Positions 1-9,594 are shown, counted from the first letter of the stretch. The stretch is 44,771 bases of DNA from Alphaproteobacteria bacterium (GCA_030147745.1 JASBUS010000045.1:1-44771), one strand, 5' to 3'. Notes: generated from the letters alone by a model not told the origin. A program made the numbers and translations.

Positions 1-1659
1 ATGGAAAATATGAGTGCCATCCAAAATGCAATTACTTGCATAGCCACCGACGCAATGGTCCATTTTGTCGCCTTCTTCCTGAAGTTCTACTTTTGTGGTA
101 AGCGGTCTAATGTTGACGCCCTGCGGGGTGTCAAAACTTTCGCATAGAGCGGGCCACGATAAGCTGCTTTGAACGGCAATCGATTTAAGGCGCGCATTAA
201 TAGTTGCGAGGCGGTCATGCCAGTTTTTACTGCCATTCACGACTTGCGGCACGGTGAAGGCTTGCATAAAGCTCCGCATCAAAGTCTTATCATAGCTAAT
301 CTTGCTCGCTAAGCTGAGTACATCTTCTGATAAGTTATAGGACTGTTTGGCAATTTGCACGATGGCGGGCAAAATAATGCTGCGTCTTAAGGCTTTGACA
401 AAGTCGCCGACTTGTTCCCACTCAATCTCTGCTTTGGGGGCTGTGCGCTCATGTTTCAACAATGTGTTAAAAGGCAGCTTGGTTTGATCTTCTTTATATT
501 TAAGATGTTTACAGCGGGCATCAAATTTGACCCATGCGTCGGGATATGTCGGATATTCATCGCGGTTAAAGCTAGGTAAAACCTCCAAATTTTCGGTCAG
601 TAATTTTAGACCGTCTTTACCAAAATATTGATCATTCGCCCCATGGTAAGGTGCTAAATATTTTTTAGGTATATTGATGGCTTCGGCGGCAAATATGGTT
701 TTGAGAGCAATGGGCACAGATGCACCATCATCGATCATTTGGTTAAGGGCTTGTTGAGTTTTATATTTTGTATCTTCGCTAACATCTTTACTGCGACGAA
801 GTGCATTGTAATCCCATTCGCCGACATATTTTTGCGAGAAAATAGGCGTTAATCCCGGATATGTTTGGAACGCCCCAATGCGGCGGTCAATGGCCGCTGC
901 ATTCGCGCCAGCCATGGCCCATTGATAATCACGATAGCTTGGCTCACTATTGCGTAATATAGCATGAAAAGCATCACGATTGAGCATACTCATCGCATCA
1001 TATGATGCGGCGTTCAGCCACATATTTTCAACGTCTTGCATTAAATCATTTACGTCATGTCGTGTGATTGATAAGGCTGTGCCATATTTATTCGCGATGG
1101 TTTTTAACTGGGAGAGGATATAAGCGCTCGGGCCAATTTTACCTTGGTATCGATCAGGACGATATGCGAACATATTTTTGACTTCAAGGTGATTATAATC
1201 AAAAATACGCTTGCCAAAACGCGGCATGGTCGGGAAATCTTCGCCGCTATTCAAGGCCTCAATATAATAATCCATCACATTGTCTAAGGCGACTTTACCG
1301 CTATTGATGAAATTCACTCTATACATAGAAAGCTGTTGTAAAGGTGTGGTCATAAATAAACGCACGCTAGATGTGCGGTAGCGTGCATTCTGTTTTTTAT
1401 CGCGGTTTTTGTTATCAAATTTAAGGTCGCTATATGGCAGAACGAGCATTTCTGCGCCATCTGCGCTGCTATGGTGCTGTGGTTTTGTGGTATCTGCCCA
1501 GCTATTGAAGAGGGCTTCAATATCGTCTCTGACCGCTAGGGCATGTGCAGGGGCATCTTCACTAATGTCATTAGCGGCGCGTTCTATGAAGGCATTCAGT
1601 TTAGCGTTCGCGTTTTGATATATGCGCGCGGCTTTATTTTTATAAAGTTGATTAGACAT
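1..1659 (-). CDS. PcfJ-like protein, C-terminus cut by window edge
   Basis: An open frame of 553 codons without a stop runs from the ATG at 1659 to the first base of the window, so the C-terminus is missing. Near the truncated end the protein reads LQEEGDKMDHCVGGYA, which matches the E-G-x-x-M-x-H-C-V-G-x-Y core of the PcfJ-like family (PF14284), named after a protein of enterococcal plasmid pCF10. The upstream ~500 residues are charged, lack a signal peptide and have no other domain I recognise. A G-rich ribosome binding site (AGGGGGG) lies 5 bases before the ATG, and a strong sigma-70-type promoter lies just upstream. The molecular function of PcfJ-like proteins is not established, although they are often encoded on mobile or accessory DNA. 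The family call is fairly secure; the role is unknown. Confidence 0.72.
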   Translation of the reverse strand, partial: MSNQLYKNKAARIYQNANAKLNAFIERAANDISEDAPAHALAVRDDIEALFNSWADTTKPQHHSSADGAEMLVLPYSDLKFDNKNRDKKQNARYRTSSVRLFMTTPLQQLSMYRVNFINSGKVALDNVMDYYIEALNSGEDFPTMPRFGKRIFDYNHLEVKNMFAYRPDRYQGKIGPSAYILSQLKTIANKYGTALSITRHDVNDLMQDVENMWLNAASYDAMSMLNRDAFHAILRNSEPSYRDYQWAMAGANAAAIDRRIGAFQTYPGLTPIFSQKYVGEWDYNALRRSKDVSEDTKYKTQQALNQMIDDGASVPIALKTIFAAEAINIPKKYLAPYHGANDQYFGKDGLKLLTENLEVLPSFNRDEYPTYPDAWVKFDARCKHLKYKEDQTKLPFNTLLKHERTAPKAEIEWEQVGDFVKALRRSIILPAIVQIAKQSYNLSEDVLSLASKISYDKTLMRSFMQAFTVPQVVNGSKNWHDRLATINARLKSIAVQSSLSWPALCESFDTPQGVNIRPLTTKVELQEEGDKMDHCVGGYASNCILDGTHIFH

Positions 1660-1686
1660 TATACCCCCCTCTTAAAAAGTCGGGGA

Positions 1687-1715
1687 ATATTATGACAATA
1701 TACGCAATATGTCAA
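1687..1715 (-). promoter_or_regulatory. Strong promoter with imperfect palindrome, for the PcfJ-like gene
   Basis: On the minus strand a perfect -35 hexamer TTGACA (1710-1715) is followed after exactly 17 bases by TAATAT (1687-1692). The spacer is bounded by inverted arms TGACA and TGTCA (1693-1714), with ATAT elements inside them, so a dimeric repressor could bind over the promoter. The promoter points at the PcfJ-like gene starting at 1659 and lies just past the mutL stop codon. No terminator was seen between the two genes. Confidence 0.65.
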
Positions 1716-1719
1716 ATAT

Positions 1720-3645
1720 TTAATGGCGACCAAATAGGCGTTCGATGTCGTTTAGGGAGAGTTTGATATAAGTCGGGCGGCCGTGGTTGCATTGGCCGCT
1801 TGATGGCGTGGCTTCCATTTCGCGGAGTAGATGGTTCATTTCATGGACGCTGAGGCGGCGGCCAGAGCGCACAGAACCGTGGCAAGCCATAGTCGAAAGC
1901 ACGTGATTAACTTTTTCTTCTAACTTCTGCGGGCTGCCATATTCAATGACTTCATCGGCAAGGTCTTGGATAAGTTTTTCAATATTAACGCGTTTCAGTA
2001 GGGCAGGAATACTGCGGACGGCAATGGCACCTGCGCCAAAAGGTTCAATATCAAGGCCGAGTTTTTTGAGTTCATCGGCAAAGGGCATCAGGCGGTCAAT
2101 ATCGCCTTCATCCATCTCGATAATTTCAGGGGTGAGCAGGCCTTGCGTTTCAATGCCGCCTTCGGCAATTTGCGCTTTAAAGCGTTCATAAACCAAGCGT
2201 TCATGTGCGGCATGCTGGTCAATAATCACGAGGCCATCACCATTTTGCGCGATGATATAATTTTCGTGGAGCTGCGTACGCGCTGCGCCGAGTGGAAAAT
2301 GCTCCGCGCTCTGTTCGGCTTCAACTTGCGCGGCATGATGGTCATGATGCTCTGCGCGCGCCGATGGGGCGTCCTGCAATAATGAGGATTGATAACTGCT
2401 CTGCGCGCTTGCGTAATCAGCAAATCCGCTTTGTTGTGGCATGTGCATTGATGGCGATGCGCCTTGCGTAGCGGGGCTATAAAAGCCGCGCGGGATAAGT
2501 GGGTTACTGCTTAAAGGCTGCGCGCTATTTTGGGCGAGGGCAGTTGCATTACTATTCGCGGCATGGACTTGTTCAATCAACATCGCCTTTTGTTTTTCAA
2601 GGTCACGCAGCGCCGCTAAAGACACTGTGCTTGCCGTTTGGTGGCCGCCTTCATGCAGGGCTTTGCGGATGGCGCTGACCATTAAACCGCGCACAAGATT
2701 CGGGTCTTTAAAACGGACTTCGGCTTTAGCAGGGTGTACGTTAACATCGACATCTTCTGGCGGGACATCAACAAATATCGCGACCATAGGGTGGCGGTCA
2801 CGCGCCAAAACATCAATATAGCCACCGCGCACCGCGCCAATAATTAATTTGTCGCGTACAGGGCGGCCATTCACGAATAAATATTGCCATTGTGATGTGG
2901 CTTTATTCATGGTCGGCAGACCCGCAAAACCATAAATACGGATATTCTCGCGCTCGGCCTCAAGCGGCAAGGCGTTATCAATAAATTCACGGCCGAGTAA
3001 ATCTTCCATACGGCTTTTACTTTGGGCGAATAAGTCTTCGTCAACGCCGGCATAGAGGTTTAAAACTTTTTTGCCGTTATGCGTCAGGGTGAAGGCAATT
3101 TCAGGCCATGCCATGGATAGGCGGAAAAGAATATCTTTAACGGCGCTATATTCAGCGCGCTCGCTCTTCATAAATTTAAGGCGGGCAGGCGTCGCGAAGA
3201 ATAAATCGCGGACTTCAATTTTAGTGCCTTGCGGATGGGATGCAGGCTGTACATCACCTTTGCGGCCGCCTTCAACTTGAATGCTCCACGCTTGACCGCT
3301 CGCGGCGTCTTTTGTGGTGACTTTTAGGCGGCTGACGGCGGCTATAGACGGTAACGCCTCGCCGCGAAAACCAAGATGATCAACATTCAATAGGTCATTG
3401 CCTGGTAGCTTTGATGTCGCATGACGGTCGAGCGCGGCCATCAATTCTTCATCACTCATACCGTGGCCGTCATCGGCAACGCAGATATAGCTTTTCCCGC
3501 CATCACGGATTTCAACATCAATGCGGGTGGAGCGCGCATCAATCGCGTTCTCAACCAATTCCTTAACAGCCGCAGCAGGACGTTCCAGAACTTCGCCTGC
3601 GGCGATCTGGTTGATCAATGTTTCTGGTAAATATCGTATGCGCAT
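1720..3645 (-). CDS. mutL: DNA mismatch repair protein MutL (endonuclease type)
   Basis: MutL couples mismatch recognition by MutS to strand removal. The N-terminal GHKL ATPase is complete: the E-x-x-x-N helix (ELVENAIDA), the DDGHGMS motif and GFRGEALPSI are all present in the first ~100 residues. A low-complexity Gln/Ser/Ala/His linker (about residues 350-450) leads to the dimerisation domain. That domain carries the nuclease signature DQHA-x2-E-x4-E at 476-487, ACHGSVRSGR from 587, CNHGRP at 619-624 and the terminal F-x-R at 638-640. This set defines MutL proteins with intrinsic nicking activity, unlike E. coli MutL, which relies on MutH. The length of 641 aa is normal. The gene lies between the pentapeptide gene (upstream) and the PcfJ-like gene (downstream), on the same strand as both. 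Confidence 0.97.
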   Translation of the reverse strand: MRIRYLPETLINQIAAGEVLERPAAAVKELVENAIDARSTRIDVEIRDGGKSYICVADDGHGMSDEELMAALDRHATSKLPGNDLLNVDHLGFRGEALPSIAAVSRLKVTTKDAASGQAWSIQVEGGRKGDVQPASHPQGTKIEVRDLFFATPARLKFMKSERAEYSAVKDILFRLSMAWPEIAFTLTHNGKKVLNLYAGVDEDLFAQSKSRMEDLLGREFIDNALPLEAERENIRIYGFAGLPTMNKATSQWQYLFVNGRPVRDKLIIGAVRGGYIDVLARDRHPMVAIFVDVPPEDVDVNVHPAKAEVRFKDPNLVRGLMVSAIRKALHEGGHQTASTVSLAALRDLEKQKAMLIEQVHAANSNATALAQNSAQPLSSNPLIPRGFYSPATQGASPSMHMPQQSGFADYASAQSSYQSSLLQDAPSARAEHHDHHAAQVEAEQSAEHFPLGAARTQLHENYIIAQNGDGLVIIDQHAAHERLVYERFKAQIAEGGIETQGLLTPEIIEMDEGDIDRLMPFADELKKLGLDIEPFGAGAIAVRSIPALLKRVNIEKLIQDLADEVIEYGSPQKLEEKVNHVLSTMACHGSVRSGRRLSVHEMNHLLREMEATPSSGQCNHGRPTYIKLSLNDIERLFGRH

Positions 3646-3719
3646 AGACTACACATAGCCTGTATAGGCGCTGATGTCAGATAATATCGTTTTTTGAAGG
3701 GTAAAAGCGCGGGGATAAA

Positions 3720-4982
3720 TTAGATGAACAGCGCGAGGGAATCGTCATCAATCTGTGCATCTTTATGCAGAATATCGGTCATGATCGCATTGTCGAATTT
3801 TGCGCCAGTTAAATTCGCGCCATTAAAATTGGCATAGCTCAAATCCGCGCCGCTGAAATCAACATGGCGAAGGTCTGCTTCTTCAAAATTGGCATATTTG
3901 AAATTACAGTTGCGCATATCTGTGGCGATTTGCCCTTTGCCGACGATGAGTGGGCAGGCCTTAATGCTTTTAAACGTCGCGCGCATGAAATTACTACCTT
4001 TAAAATGCGAACCACGCATATCGGTTTTATCAAATTTACAATCACGAAAATCGGAATTTTCCAAATGGGCACTTTGTAAATGCATACCGCGCATATTCAT
4101 GCCGATAAACACAGATTCCTGCGCGCTACAAGCGGTCAGCGGTATTGTATGGAGCGTCATCAGGCTACGTAAATCGAGGCCGTTTAGGTTTAGCTGTACG
4201 CCGTCTTTGCCTGCGGTTTCAATCCATTTAACATGGGATAGCAGCAGGTCTTTTAAATCTTTCGCTGAATGGGTGATCACTGCATTTATAGGATCATCCG
4301 TAACGGTGTTTTGTAGGTTCAGGCCGCCGCGCTCATTATTGGCGAAGGTTGTGCCCGCAATAATGGCGCCGTCCATATTGGCCTTGGTCAAAATCGCGCC
4401 GCTTAGGTCGCTATTCGATAAATTCGCACCTACAAATTTAGCATTTTTCAGATCTGCATCTTGCAGCAAAACAGCAGATAAATCGGCATCCGTAAAATCC
4501 GCATCTGTGGCACGAATACCTTTCAAATTGGCTTCCGACATATGTGCGCCGATAAACAATGTCTTGCCTGAATTTTTATCGGCGCCATTACTTTTGGATT
4601 TACTGAAGGTCATGATTTGCCCTTGGCGTAAATCGGCCTTGTTTAAATCCGCGCCGCGTAAATCTGCGCCAATTAATTGCGCGCCACGAAAATCGGCACG
4701 GTTTAGATTGGCTTTTTGTAGATTAGCATTGCGTAGGTCACAACCAAAGAATACGGCATTACTAAAATTTCCGCCTTCCATTTGCGCTTGATTAAAGCTT
4801 GAATGCGAAAAGTCTGCGCCAGATAAATTGGCGCTACGGAAGTCCAAATTGGATAGGTTGCGATTGGTCAAGACAGCACGCGCGCCGCCAACAGAGCCTT
4901 CGCTATACATGCCATGGTCTTTGATAATTTTATCAAGTTCGCTTTGAGATAGGGGGCGTAATGCCGCATCAGCATCCGTCAT
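3720..4982 (-). CDS. Pentapeptide-repeat protein
   Basis: The 420-residue protein is built mostly of A(D/N)LXX-type pentapeptides, for example ANLSGADF, ADLRGADL and ADLSYANF. These fold as a right-handed quadrilateral beta-helix. There are two repeat blocks, about residues 40-225 and 285-400, separated by a less repetitive stretch that includes HVKWIETAGKDGVQ. No signal peptide or membrane segment is seen, so it is probably cytoplasmic. Some pentapeptide proteins mimic DNA and protect gyrase (Qnr, MfpA), but those are nearly uninterrupted solenoids of ~180-220 aa. This longer two-block form cannot be assigned that role. An AAGG-containing ribosome binding site precedes the ATG. The function is unknown. 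Confidence 0.88.
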   Translation of the reverse strand: MTDADAALRPLSQSELDKIIKDHGMYSEGSVGGARAVLTNRNLSNLDFRSANLSGADFSHSSFNQAQMEGGNFSNAVFFGCDLRNANLQKANLNRADFRGAQLIGADLRGADLNKADLRQGQIMTFSKSKSNGADKNSGKTLFIGAHMSEANLKGIRATDADFTDADLSAVLLQDADLKNAKFVGANLSNSDLSGAILTKANMDGAIIAGTTFANNERGGLNLQNTVTDDPINAVITHSAKDLKDLLLSHVKWIETAGKDGVQLNLNGLDLRSLMTLHTIPLTACSAQESVFIGMNMRGMHLQSAHLENSDFRDCKFDKTDMRGSHFKGSNFMRATFKSIKACPLIVGKGQIATDMRNCNFKYANFEEADLRHVDFSGADLSYANFNGANLTGAKFDNAIMTDILHKDAQIDDDSLALFI

Positions 4983-5031
4983 ATTTATACCTTATCTCCC
5001 TTGATGAACTTCACGAAAATTATACCTTAAA

Positions 5032-6654
5032 TCAGTCTTTGTATAAGTAATCTAACATATTTTGGGTCGATGGATCAAAGCTTGTTATTGTTGATGCCCC
5101 ATTTTTTATTGCGGGCAATGCACCAGCAATCTCTTTTGCCAAAATTTTACCAAGTTCGACCCCCGGCTGATCAAAGCTATTTAGCCCCCAAATTGCCCCT
5201 TGCACAAAGATCTTATGCTCATAAAGCGCCAAGATCTGCCCTAAATGATATGGGGTCAAGGCCTCAGCAATTAATGTTGTCGATGGGCGGTTGCCTGAAA
5301 AATATTTCTCAGGCGCATTTGCTTCTGCGGCGCGGCCAATCATCAAGGCGCGCGACTGTGCTAATACATGGCTAAGTAAGGCGTCATGATGATCTTTCAG
5401 CGGTGATAACGCCGTTTTAAAGGCAATGAATTCACAAGGAATAATGGTCTGGCTTTGATGGATTAATTGATAAAAGGCATGCTGTCCATTCGTACCGCTT
5501 GCGCCAAATATGATCGGCCCCGTGGGGTAAGGCAGGCTGCGCCCATGACGGTCAACGGTTTTACCGTTTGATTCCATATCCATTTGCTGCAAATAGGCCG
5601 GCAGGGCATTTAAATTTTGCGCATAAGGCAAAATCGCAAGGGATTCATAACCACAAAAATTACGATGCCATATACCAATTAGCGCCAACATAGTTGGTAA
5701 ATTTTCATGAGGGGCAGCATGCAGGAAATGTTGATCCATCGCATGCGCGCCGCGTAGTAGATCTTCAAATTTATCAAAGCCCAAATAAAGCGCGATTGGC
5801 AGACCAATCGATGACCACAGGCTAAAGCGCCCGCCCACATAATCACCAAAGCCAAAGATATTTTCTGGTGCAATGCCGAAGGTGGTCGCCGCATCAATAT
5901 TAACGGTCATCGCCGCGAAATGTTTGGCAATCGCGCTATGCGCTGCGCCTGTTTTATTTAAAAACCAGTTTTTGGCACTTTCAGCATTTTTAAGGGTTTC
6001 TTCGGTGGTGAAGCTTTTCGATGCGATCAGAAATAAGCTTTCATCAGGGTTAATTTTGGCCAAGCATTGGCTAAGCGCCGCGCCATCGACATTCGATACA
6101 AAATGCACGTTCATATTGCTTAGAGCAAAATCCTTCAAGGCATCACAAACCATATAAGGGCCAAGGTCTGAGCCGCCAATCCCGATATGAACGATGGTGT
6201 TAATTGCTTTGCCATTATGGCCGCGCCAAACGCCGTCATGAATATCACGGCAGAAGCTGCGCATCTGGTTTAATGTATCATGGATAGCATCGCTAACATT
6301 CTGCCCATCGACATGATAGGCCGCTGTATGTGGGGCACGCAGCGCCATGTGTAAAACGGCGCGGTCTTCGCTGTTGTTAATATGTGCACCTGAAAATAAA
6401 GCGCGTTTTTGCCCGTCTAAATCCTGTTGATCCGCAAGGGATAATAGGGCCGAGCGGATGCTGTCGCTCATGGCGGTTTTGCTGTAATCAAAATAGAGGC
6501 CATCAAAACGCAGCGTAAAACGCTCAACACGTTTTGGGTCAAGGTCAAACTGCTCCATCAACGTGGTGTGTTTATGGCTGTCCTGTAAGTTTTTCAGCGC
6601 GCCCCAAGCGGGGCTATGTTCTAAATCCATGGGTGAAAACTCGTTATTCGACAT
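5032..6654 (-). CDS. pgi: Glucose-6-phosphate isomerase
   Basis: Pgi interconverts glucose-6-phosphate and fructose-6-phosphate in glycolysis and gluconeogenesis. The 540-aa length is typical of the E. coli-like form. Visible motifs are the phosphate-binding IGIGGSDLGP (about 157-166), GGRFSLWSSIGLPIAL (274-289) and MESNGK with the catalytic Glu (E361). The ring-opening His lies in GTNGQHAFYQ (H392), and the C-terminal Lys in VELGK (K503). The start overlaps the 3' end of the upstream non-catalytic M16 gene by 11 bases, so the two are probably translated from one message. A second Met at residue 9 is a possible but less likely start. Placing a glycolytic enzyme behind a peptidase pair looks like lineage-specific packing rather than shared function. 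Confidence 0.97.
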   Translation of the reverse strand: MSNNEFSPMDLEHSPAWGALKNLQDSHKHTTLMEQFDLDPKRVERFTLRFDGLYFDYSKTAMSDSIRSALLSLADQQDLDGQKRALFSGAHINNSEDRAVLHMALRAPHTAAYHVDGQNVSDAIHDTLNQMRSFCRDIHDGVWRGHNGKAINTIVHIGIGGSDLGPYMVCDALKDFALSNMNVHFVSNVDGAALSQCLAKINPDESLFLIASKSFTTEETLKNAESAKNWFLNKTGAAHSAIAKHFAAMTVNIDAATTFGIAPENIFGFGDYVGGRFSLWSSIGLPIALYLGFDKFEDLLRGAHAMDQHFLHAAPHENLPTMLALIGIWHRNFCGYESLAILPYAQNLNALPAYLQQMDMESNGKTVDRHGRSLPYPTGPIIFGASGTNGQHAFYQLIHQSQTIIPCEFIAFKTALSPLKDHHDALLSHVLAQSRALMIGRAAEANAPEKYFSGNRPSTTLIAEALTPYHLGQILALYEHKIFVQGAIWGLNSFDQPGVELGKILAKEIAGALPAIKNGASTITSFDPSTQNMLDYLYKD

Positions 6655-8122
6655 TTGGTAAATCTGTGACCACAGTAAACGGACTTAGCCCTGTGCGCTC
6701 ACTAGGCAGGTCATCAGCGCTAACGCCGCCCGCAATGACCGCAATAATCTTATTAGTATCCAAAACTTCACGTGCGAGATTCTGGATGTCCTCTGCGCTA
6801 ACTTCGCTTAAATGCGCCGCGCGGTGGTCAAGATAATCAGACGGCAGGTTTTGCATTTGTAGTTGCTGCATCAATGATGTGATTTTATCGGTCGATGTTA
6901 AAGTTAATGGCATAGACCCAATTAGGTAATCACGATGCGATTGAAGCTCTTCTTCACTGACGGGCGTGTCGGCAAGGCGCTTTAATTCATCAATCGTGCG
7001 GCTCAGCAGTTCAGCCACTGTCGCATTTTGTGATGACGCTGAAATCTGCATCATCTCGGCGGCTTCGCTTTCGCTGGTATAGCTGTAAATGCCGTAGGTT
7101 AAGCCATGCTTTTCACGAATCTCTGCCATTAAGCGCGATCCAAAACCGCTGCCGCCCAAAATGGTGGTCATTAACTTCATAGTGTAATAACGCGGGTCAT
7201 CAATGCGAACGGACGGCAAAGCTAAAGTAATCTGGCTTTGCGGTAAACCGTCAATTGGGAAGAGAATAGACTTCGCATCATTTGGCCATGAGAAATTTTC
7301 AACTTTGCTCGGTGCATCAGCGGATTTTTCTGGCAGTGCGCCAAAGATATAATCAATCGCTTTTAATAGATCGTCTTTGTTAATCGCGCCTGTGACGGCA
7401 ATATGCAGGCGGTCGCGTGTCAAGCTGCGGGCAACATAGCTGCGCAGGTCATCAGCCGTAAGCGCATTGAGCGTTGAAATCGTCCCGCCGCTATTCAGGG
7501 CATAAGGATGCGCGCCATAGAATTGGTCATTAAAAATACGCGCAGCAAGCCAGCCCGGATTACTCAGCGAAGACTTAATGCGGGAGATATTGGCCTCACG
7601 CATACGTGTGATCGCTTCGTCATCAAAGCGCGGTTCGTTAAGCGCGGCTTTCAAGAGCTCAAAGGCTTTGTCTTGGTAACGCGTTAGGGTTTTAAGCTGC
7701 CCTGAAAAATCATCACGGCCAGATGAAAACGATAAGCTGATTGAGTTGTCAGCCAATGCCTTTTGGAAGGCTTTGCTGTCATATGCGCCTGCGCCTTCGT
7801 CTAATGTGTTGGACACCAAACGGGCAAGGCCTTGTTTATCTGCGCCATCATAGGCTGCGCCGACATTTTCAAAAAAGAACTGCATGGACAAAACAGGCAA
7901 AGATTGGTCTTCAACAAACCAAACATCAATGCCCGATTTTGTTTTTAAGGTTTCAATCGGGATGAAACGTTTTTGCGCGGCAGGCGTCGCGTGTTCTGCT
8001 TCAGGCAATGGCGAACGTGCTGCTGCATCACGCGCAAAACCAAGGCCAAGCGCCGAAAGGGCGGAAACGGTCAATATCGCGGAACGTAAAAGAGATTTAT
8101 TCATGATCTGCTCCTTCTGCAT
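6644..8122 (-). CDS. M16-family peptidase-like protein, non-catalytic subunit
   Basis: This 492-aa protein has the two-lobe M16 (insulinase/mitochondrial processing peptidase) fold and an N-terminal signal peptide (cleavage near ARDAAAR). Where active members have H-x-x-E-H, it reads GLARLVSNTLDEG, so both zinc-binding His and the catalytic Glu are gone. The C-terminal half keeps the substrate-binding R/Y region, GSRLMAEIREKHGLTYGIYSYT. Paired genes with one active and one inactive M16 chain are common in alphaproteobacteria and resemble the alpha/beta arrangement of mitochondrial processing peptidase. Its start overlaps the end of the catalytic gene upstream by 26 bases and its end overlaps pgi by 11. 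It is predicted to form a periplasmic heterodimer with the upstream product. Confidence 0.93.
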   Translation of the reverse strand: MQKEQIMNKSLLRSAILTVSALSALGLGFARDAAARSPLPEAEHATPAAQKRFIPIETLKTKSGIDVWFVEDQSLPVLSMQFFFENVGAAYDGADKQGLARLVSNTLDEGAGAYDSKAFQKALADNSISLSFSSGRDDFSGQLKTLTRYQDKAFELLKAALNEPRFDDEAITRMREANISRIKSSLSNPGWLAARIFNDQFYGAHPYALNSGGTISTLNALTADDLRSYVARSLTRDRLHIAVTGAINKDDLLKAIDYIFGALPEKSADAPSKVENFSWPNDAKSILFPIDGLPQSQITLALPSVRIDDPRYYTMKLMTTILGGSGFGSRLMAEIREKHGLTYGIYSYTSESEAAEMMQISASSQNATVAELLSRTIDELKRLADTPVSEEELQSHRDYLIGSMPLTLTSTDKITSLMQQLQMQNLPSDYLDHRAAHLSEVSAEDIQNLAREVLDTNKIIAVIAGGVSADDLPSERTGLSPFTVVTDLPNVE

Positions 8123-9560
8123 CTGTCGGCATAGGCGGTGCTATAGTTTTTGCGGGATCACCACCTTCGGGCAGTAAATGACCATCAACGCAGCGTGCGC
8201 TATCAAGAAAATAGTCAATCGCCTGACGCACGGCATCGTTACTGGTGGTTTCAATGTCATAGGTCCAATATTCGATATCATCGATGTTTAACCCTGTGTT
8301 CAGCGCTTGCCCAAATATATAGGCAGGTGTTTGCAGGCTATCGCGCGCATAAATTGCTTCGTTGACCATACGGTCTTTTGCTTCTTGGATTTCTTCATCG
8401 CTTGGCGCTTTATATTTATAATCCATCAAGACGGCATCAAAAGCGGTGATGACATTCTCGATCGGAATGCCTGCACGCGGCGTGATAGAAATGCTCGCGG
8501 TGCTTTCTTTCTCACTAAAGCCTGAATAGCTTAAGCCTGCATTGCTCGCAAGGCGCGCTTCGCTAACCAAAGCTTGGTAAAGACGTGTGGCTGATCCACC
8601 ATCAAGGATATTTGCAGCAATCTCAAGCGCGAGGGCAGCGTCTTTATCCGTATTATAACTCGGCATGCGGCAGAGGCGAATGAATTGTGGCTGTTTCACC
8701 TGCGCATCTTCATAGCGGATGGTTTTCTGCCCTGGTAAAATCGGTGCATCATATTCAGGGCTATATGCGGTTGGCTGCGCTGGTAAGCTGCCATAGATTT
8801 CTTCGGCGAGTGGTTCGAGTTCCGCGCGGGTAATTGCGCCTGAAATAACCAGAGTCGCGTAATTGGGTGCATACCATTTTTTATAGAAATCCATAACCTC
8901 GTTATAGGTGAGCGCGGCAATTTCATCACGCCAGCCAATGACGGGAACGCCATAGGCATGGTTAGGATATAAAGTCGCGCGCAGGCTTTCCATCAGACGT
9001 GCGGTTGGGTTTGTGTCTGTGCGCTGGGCGCGTTCTTCTAAAATCACATTCTTTTCAGATTCGAAATGATCTTCAGGGATGTTCAAATTAATCATACGGT
9101 CGGCTTCCATCTGCATGATTTTTGGCAGATGGTCACGTGCAATATTCACGTAATAGGCTGTGAAATCTTGGCTTGTGAAGGCGTTATCTTCGCCGCCAAG
9201 CGCGCGCACGGTTTTGGAATATTCACCCGGCGCCATATTTTGCGTGCCTTTAAACATCAAATGTTCAAAGAAATGCGCGATGCCCGAATTACCCCAATCT
9301 TCATCGGCCGCGCCGACATTATACCAAACCATGTGGGAGACAATCGGCGCACGGTGATTTTCAATCAACACAACATGCATCCCATTTGATAAAACAAAGC
9401 TTTCGGCGTTAAAGGATTTTTCCTTTACGGCGACTTTCTCCGCAGCGGCATTTTTATGCGTTTGCGTCTTATCACTGCTGCGGAATGTATCAATAACAGC
9501 AAAGCTGAGGATACTAAAAATAACGGCAATCAGGATTATAGCGATATGTGTTTTTTTCAT
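8097..9560 (-). CDS. M16-family zinc metallopeptidase, catalytic subunit
   Basis: This is the active partner of the M16 pair. It carries HFFEH (H96, E99, H100 from the chosen start) in SGIAHFFEHLMFKGTQ. The third zinc ligand is a Glu about 75 residues later, in VILEERAQ. An N-terminal hydrophobic segment (about residues 4-23) is a signal peptide or membrane anchor, which puts the protease in the periplasm. I chose the ATG at 9560 because GGAG lies 9 bases before it and the protein then begins MKKTHIAIILI, a normal n-region. A longer frame opens at 9587 without a ribosome binding site. It probably degrades small peptides or processes envelope proteins; the substrate is unknown. Confidence 0.94.
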   Translation of the reverse strand: MKKTHIAIILIAVIFSILSFAVIDTFRSSDKTQTHKNAAAEKVAVKEKSFNAESFVLSNGMHVVLIENHRAPIVSHMVWYNVGAADEDWGNSGIAHFFEHLMFKGTQNMAPGEYSKTVRALGGEDNAFTSQDFTAYYVNIARDHLPKIMQMEADRMINLNIPEDHFESEKNVILEERAQRTDTNPTARLMESLRATLYPNHAYGVPVIGWRDEIAALTYNEVMDFYKKWYAPNYATLVISGAITRAELEPLAEEIYGSLPAQPTAYSPEYDAPILPGQKTIRYEDAQVKQPQFIRLCRMPSYNTDKDAALALEIAANILDGGSATRLYQALVSEARLASNAGLSYSGFSEKESTASISITPRAGIPIENVITAFDAVLMDYKYKAPSDEEIQEAKDRMVNEAIYARDSLQTPAYIFGQALNTGLNIDDIEYWTYDIETTSNDAVRQAIDYFLDSARCVDGHLLPEGGDPAKTIAPPMPTDAEGADHE

Positions 9561-9594
9561 CTGAAAAAGCTCCGTTTGGACAGGCATTCGATAC

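Noticed and set aside
1409-1618. A short plus-strand open frame inside the PcfJ-like gene.
   Set aside because: The minus strand is open over 553 codons with a promoter, ribosome binding site and family motif.
3889-4791. A 300-codon open frame antisense to the pentapeptide gene.
   Set aside because: It is a by-product of the repeat's codon periodicity; it has no ribosome binding site and no protein-like composition.
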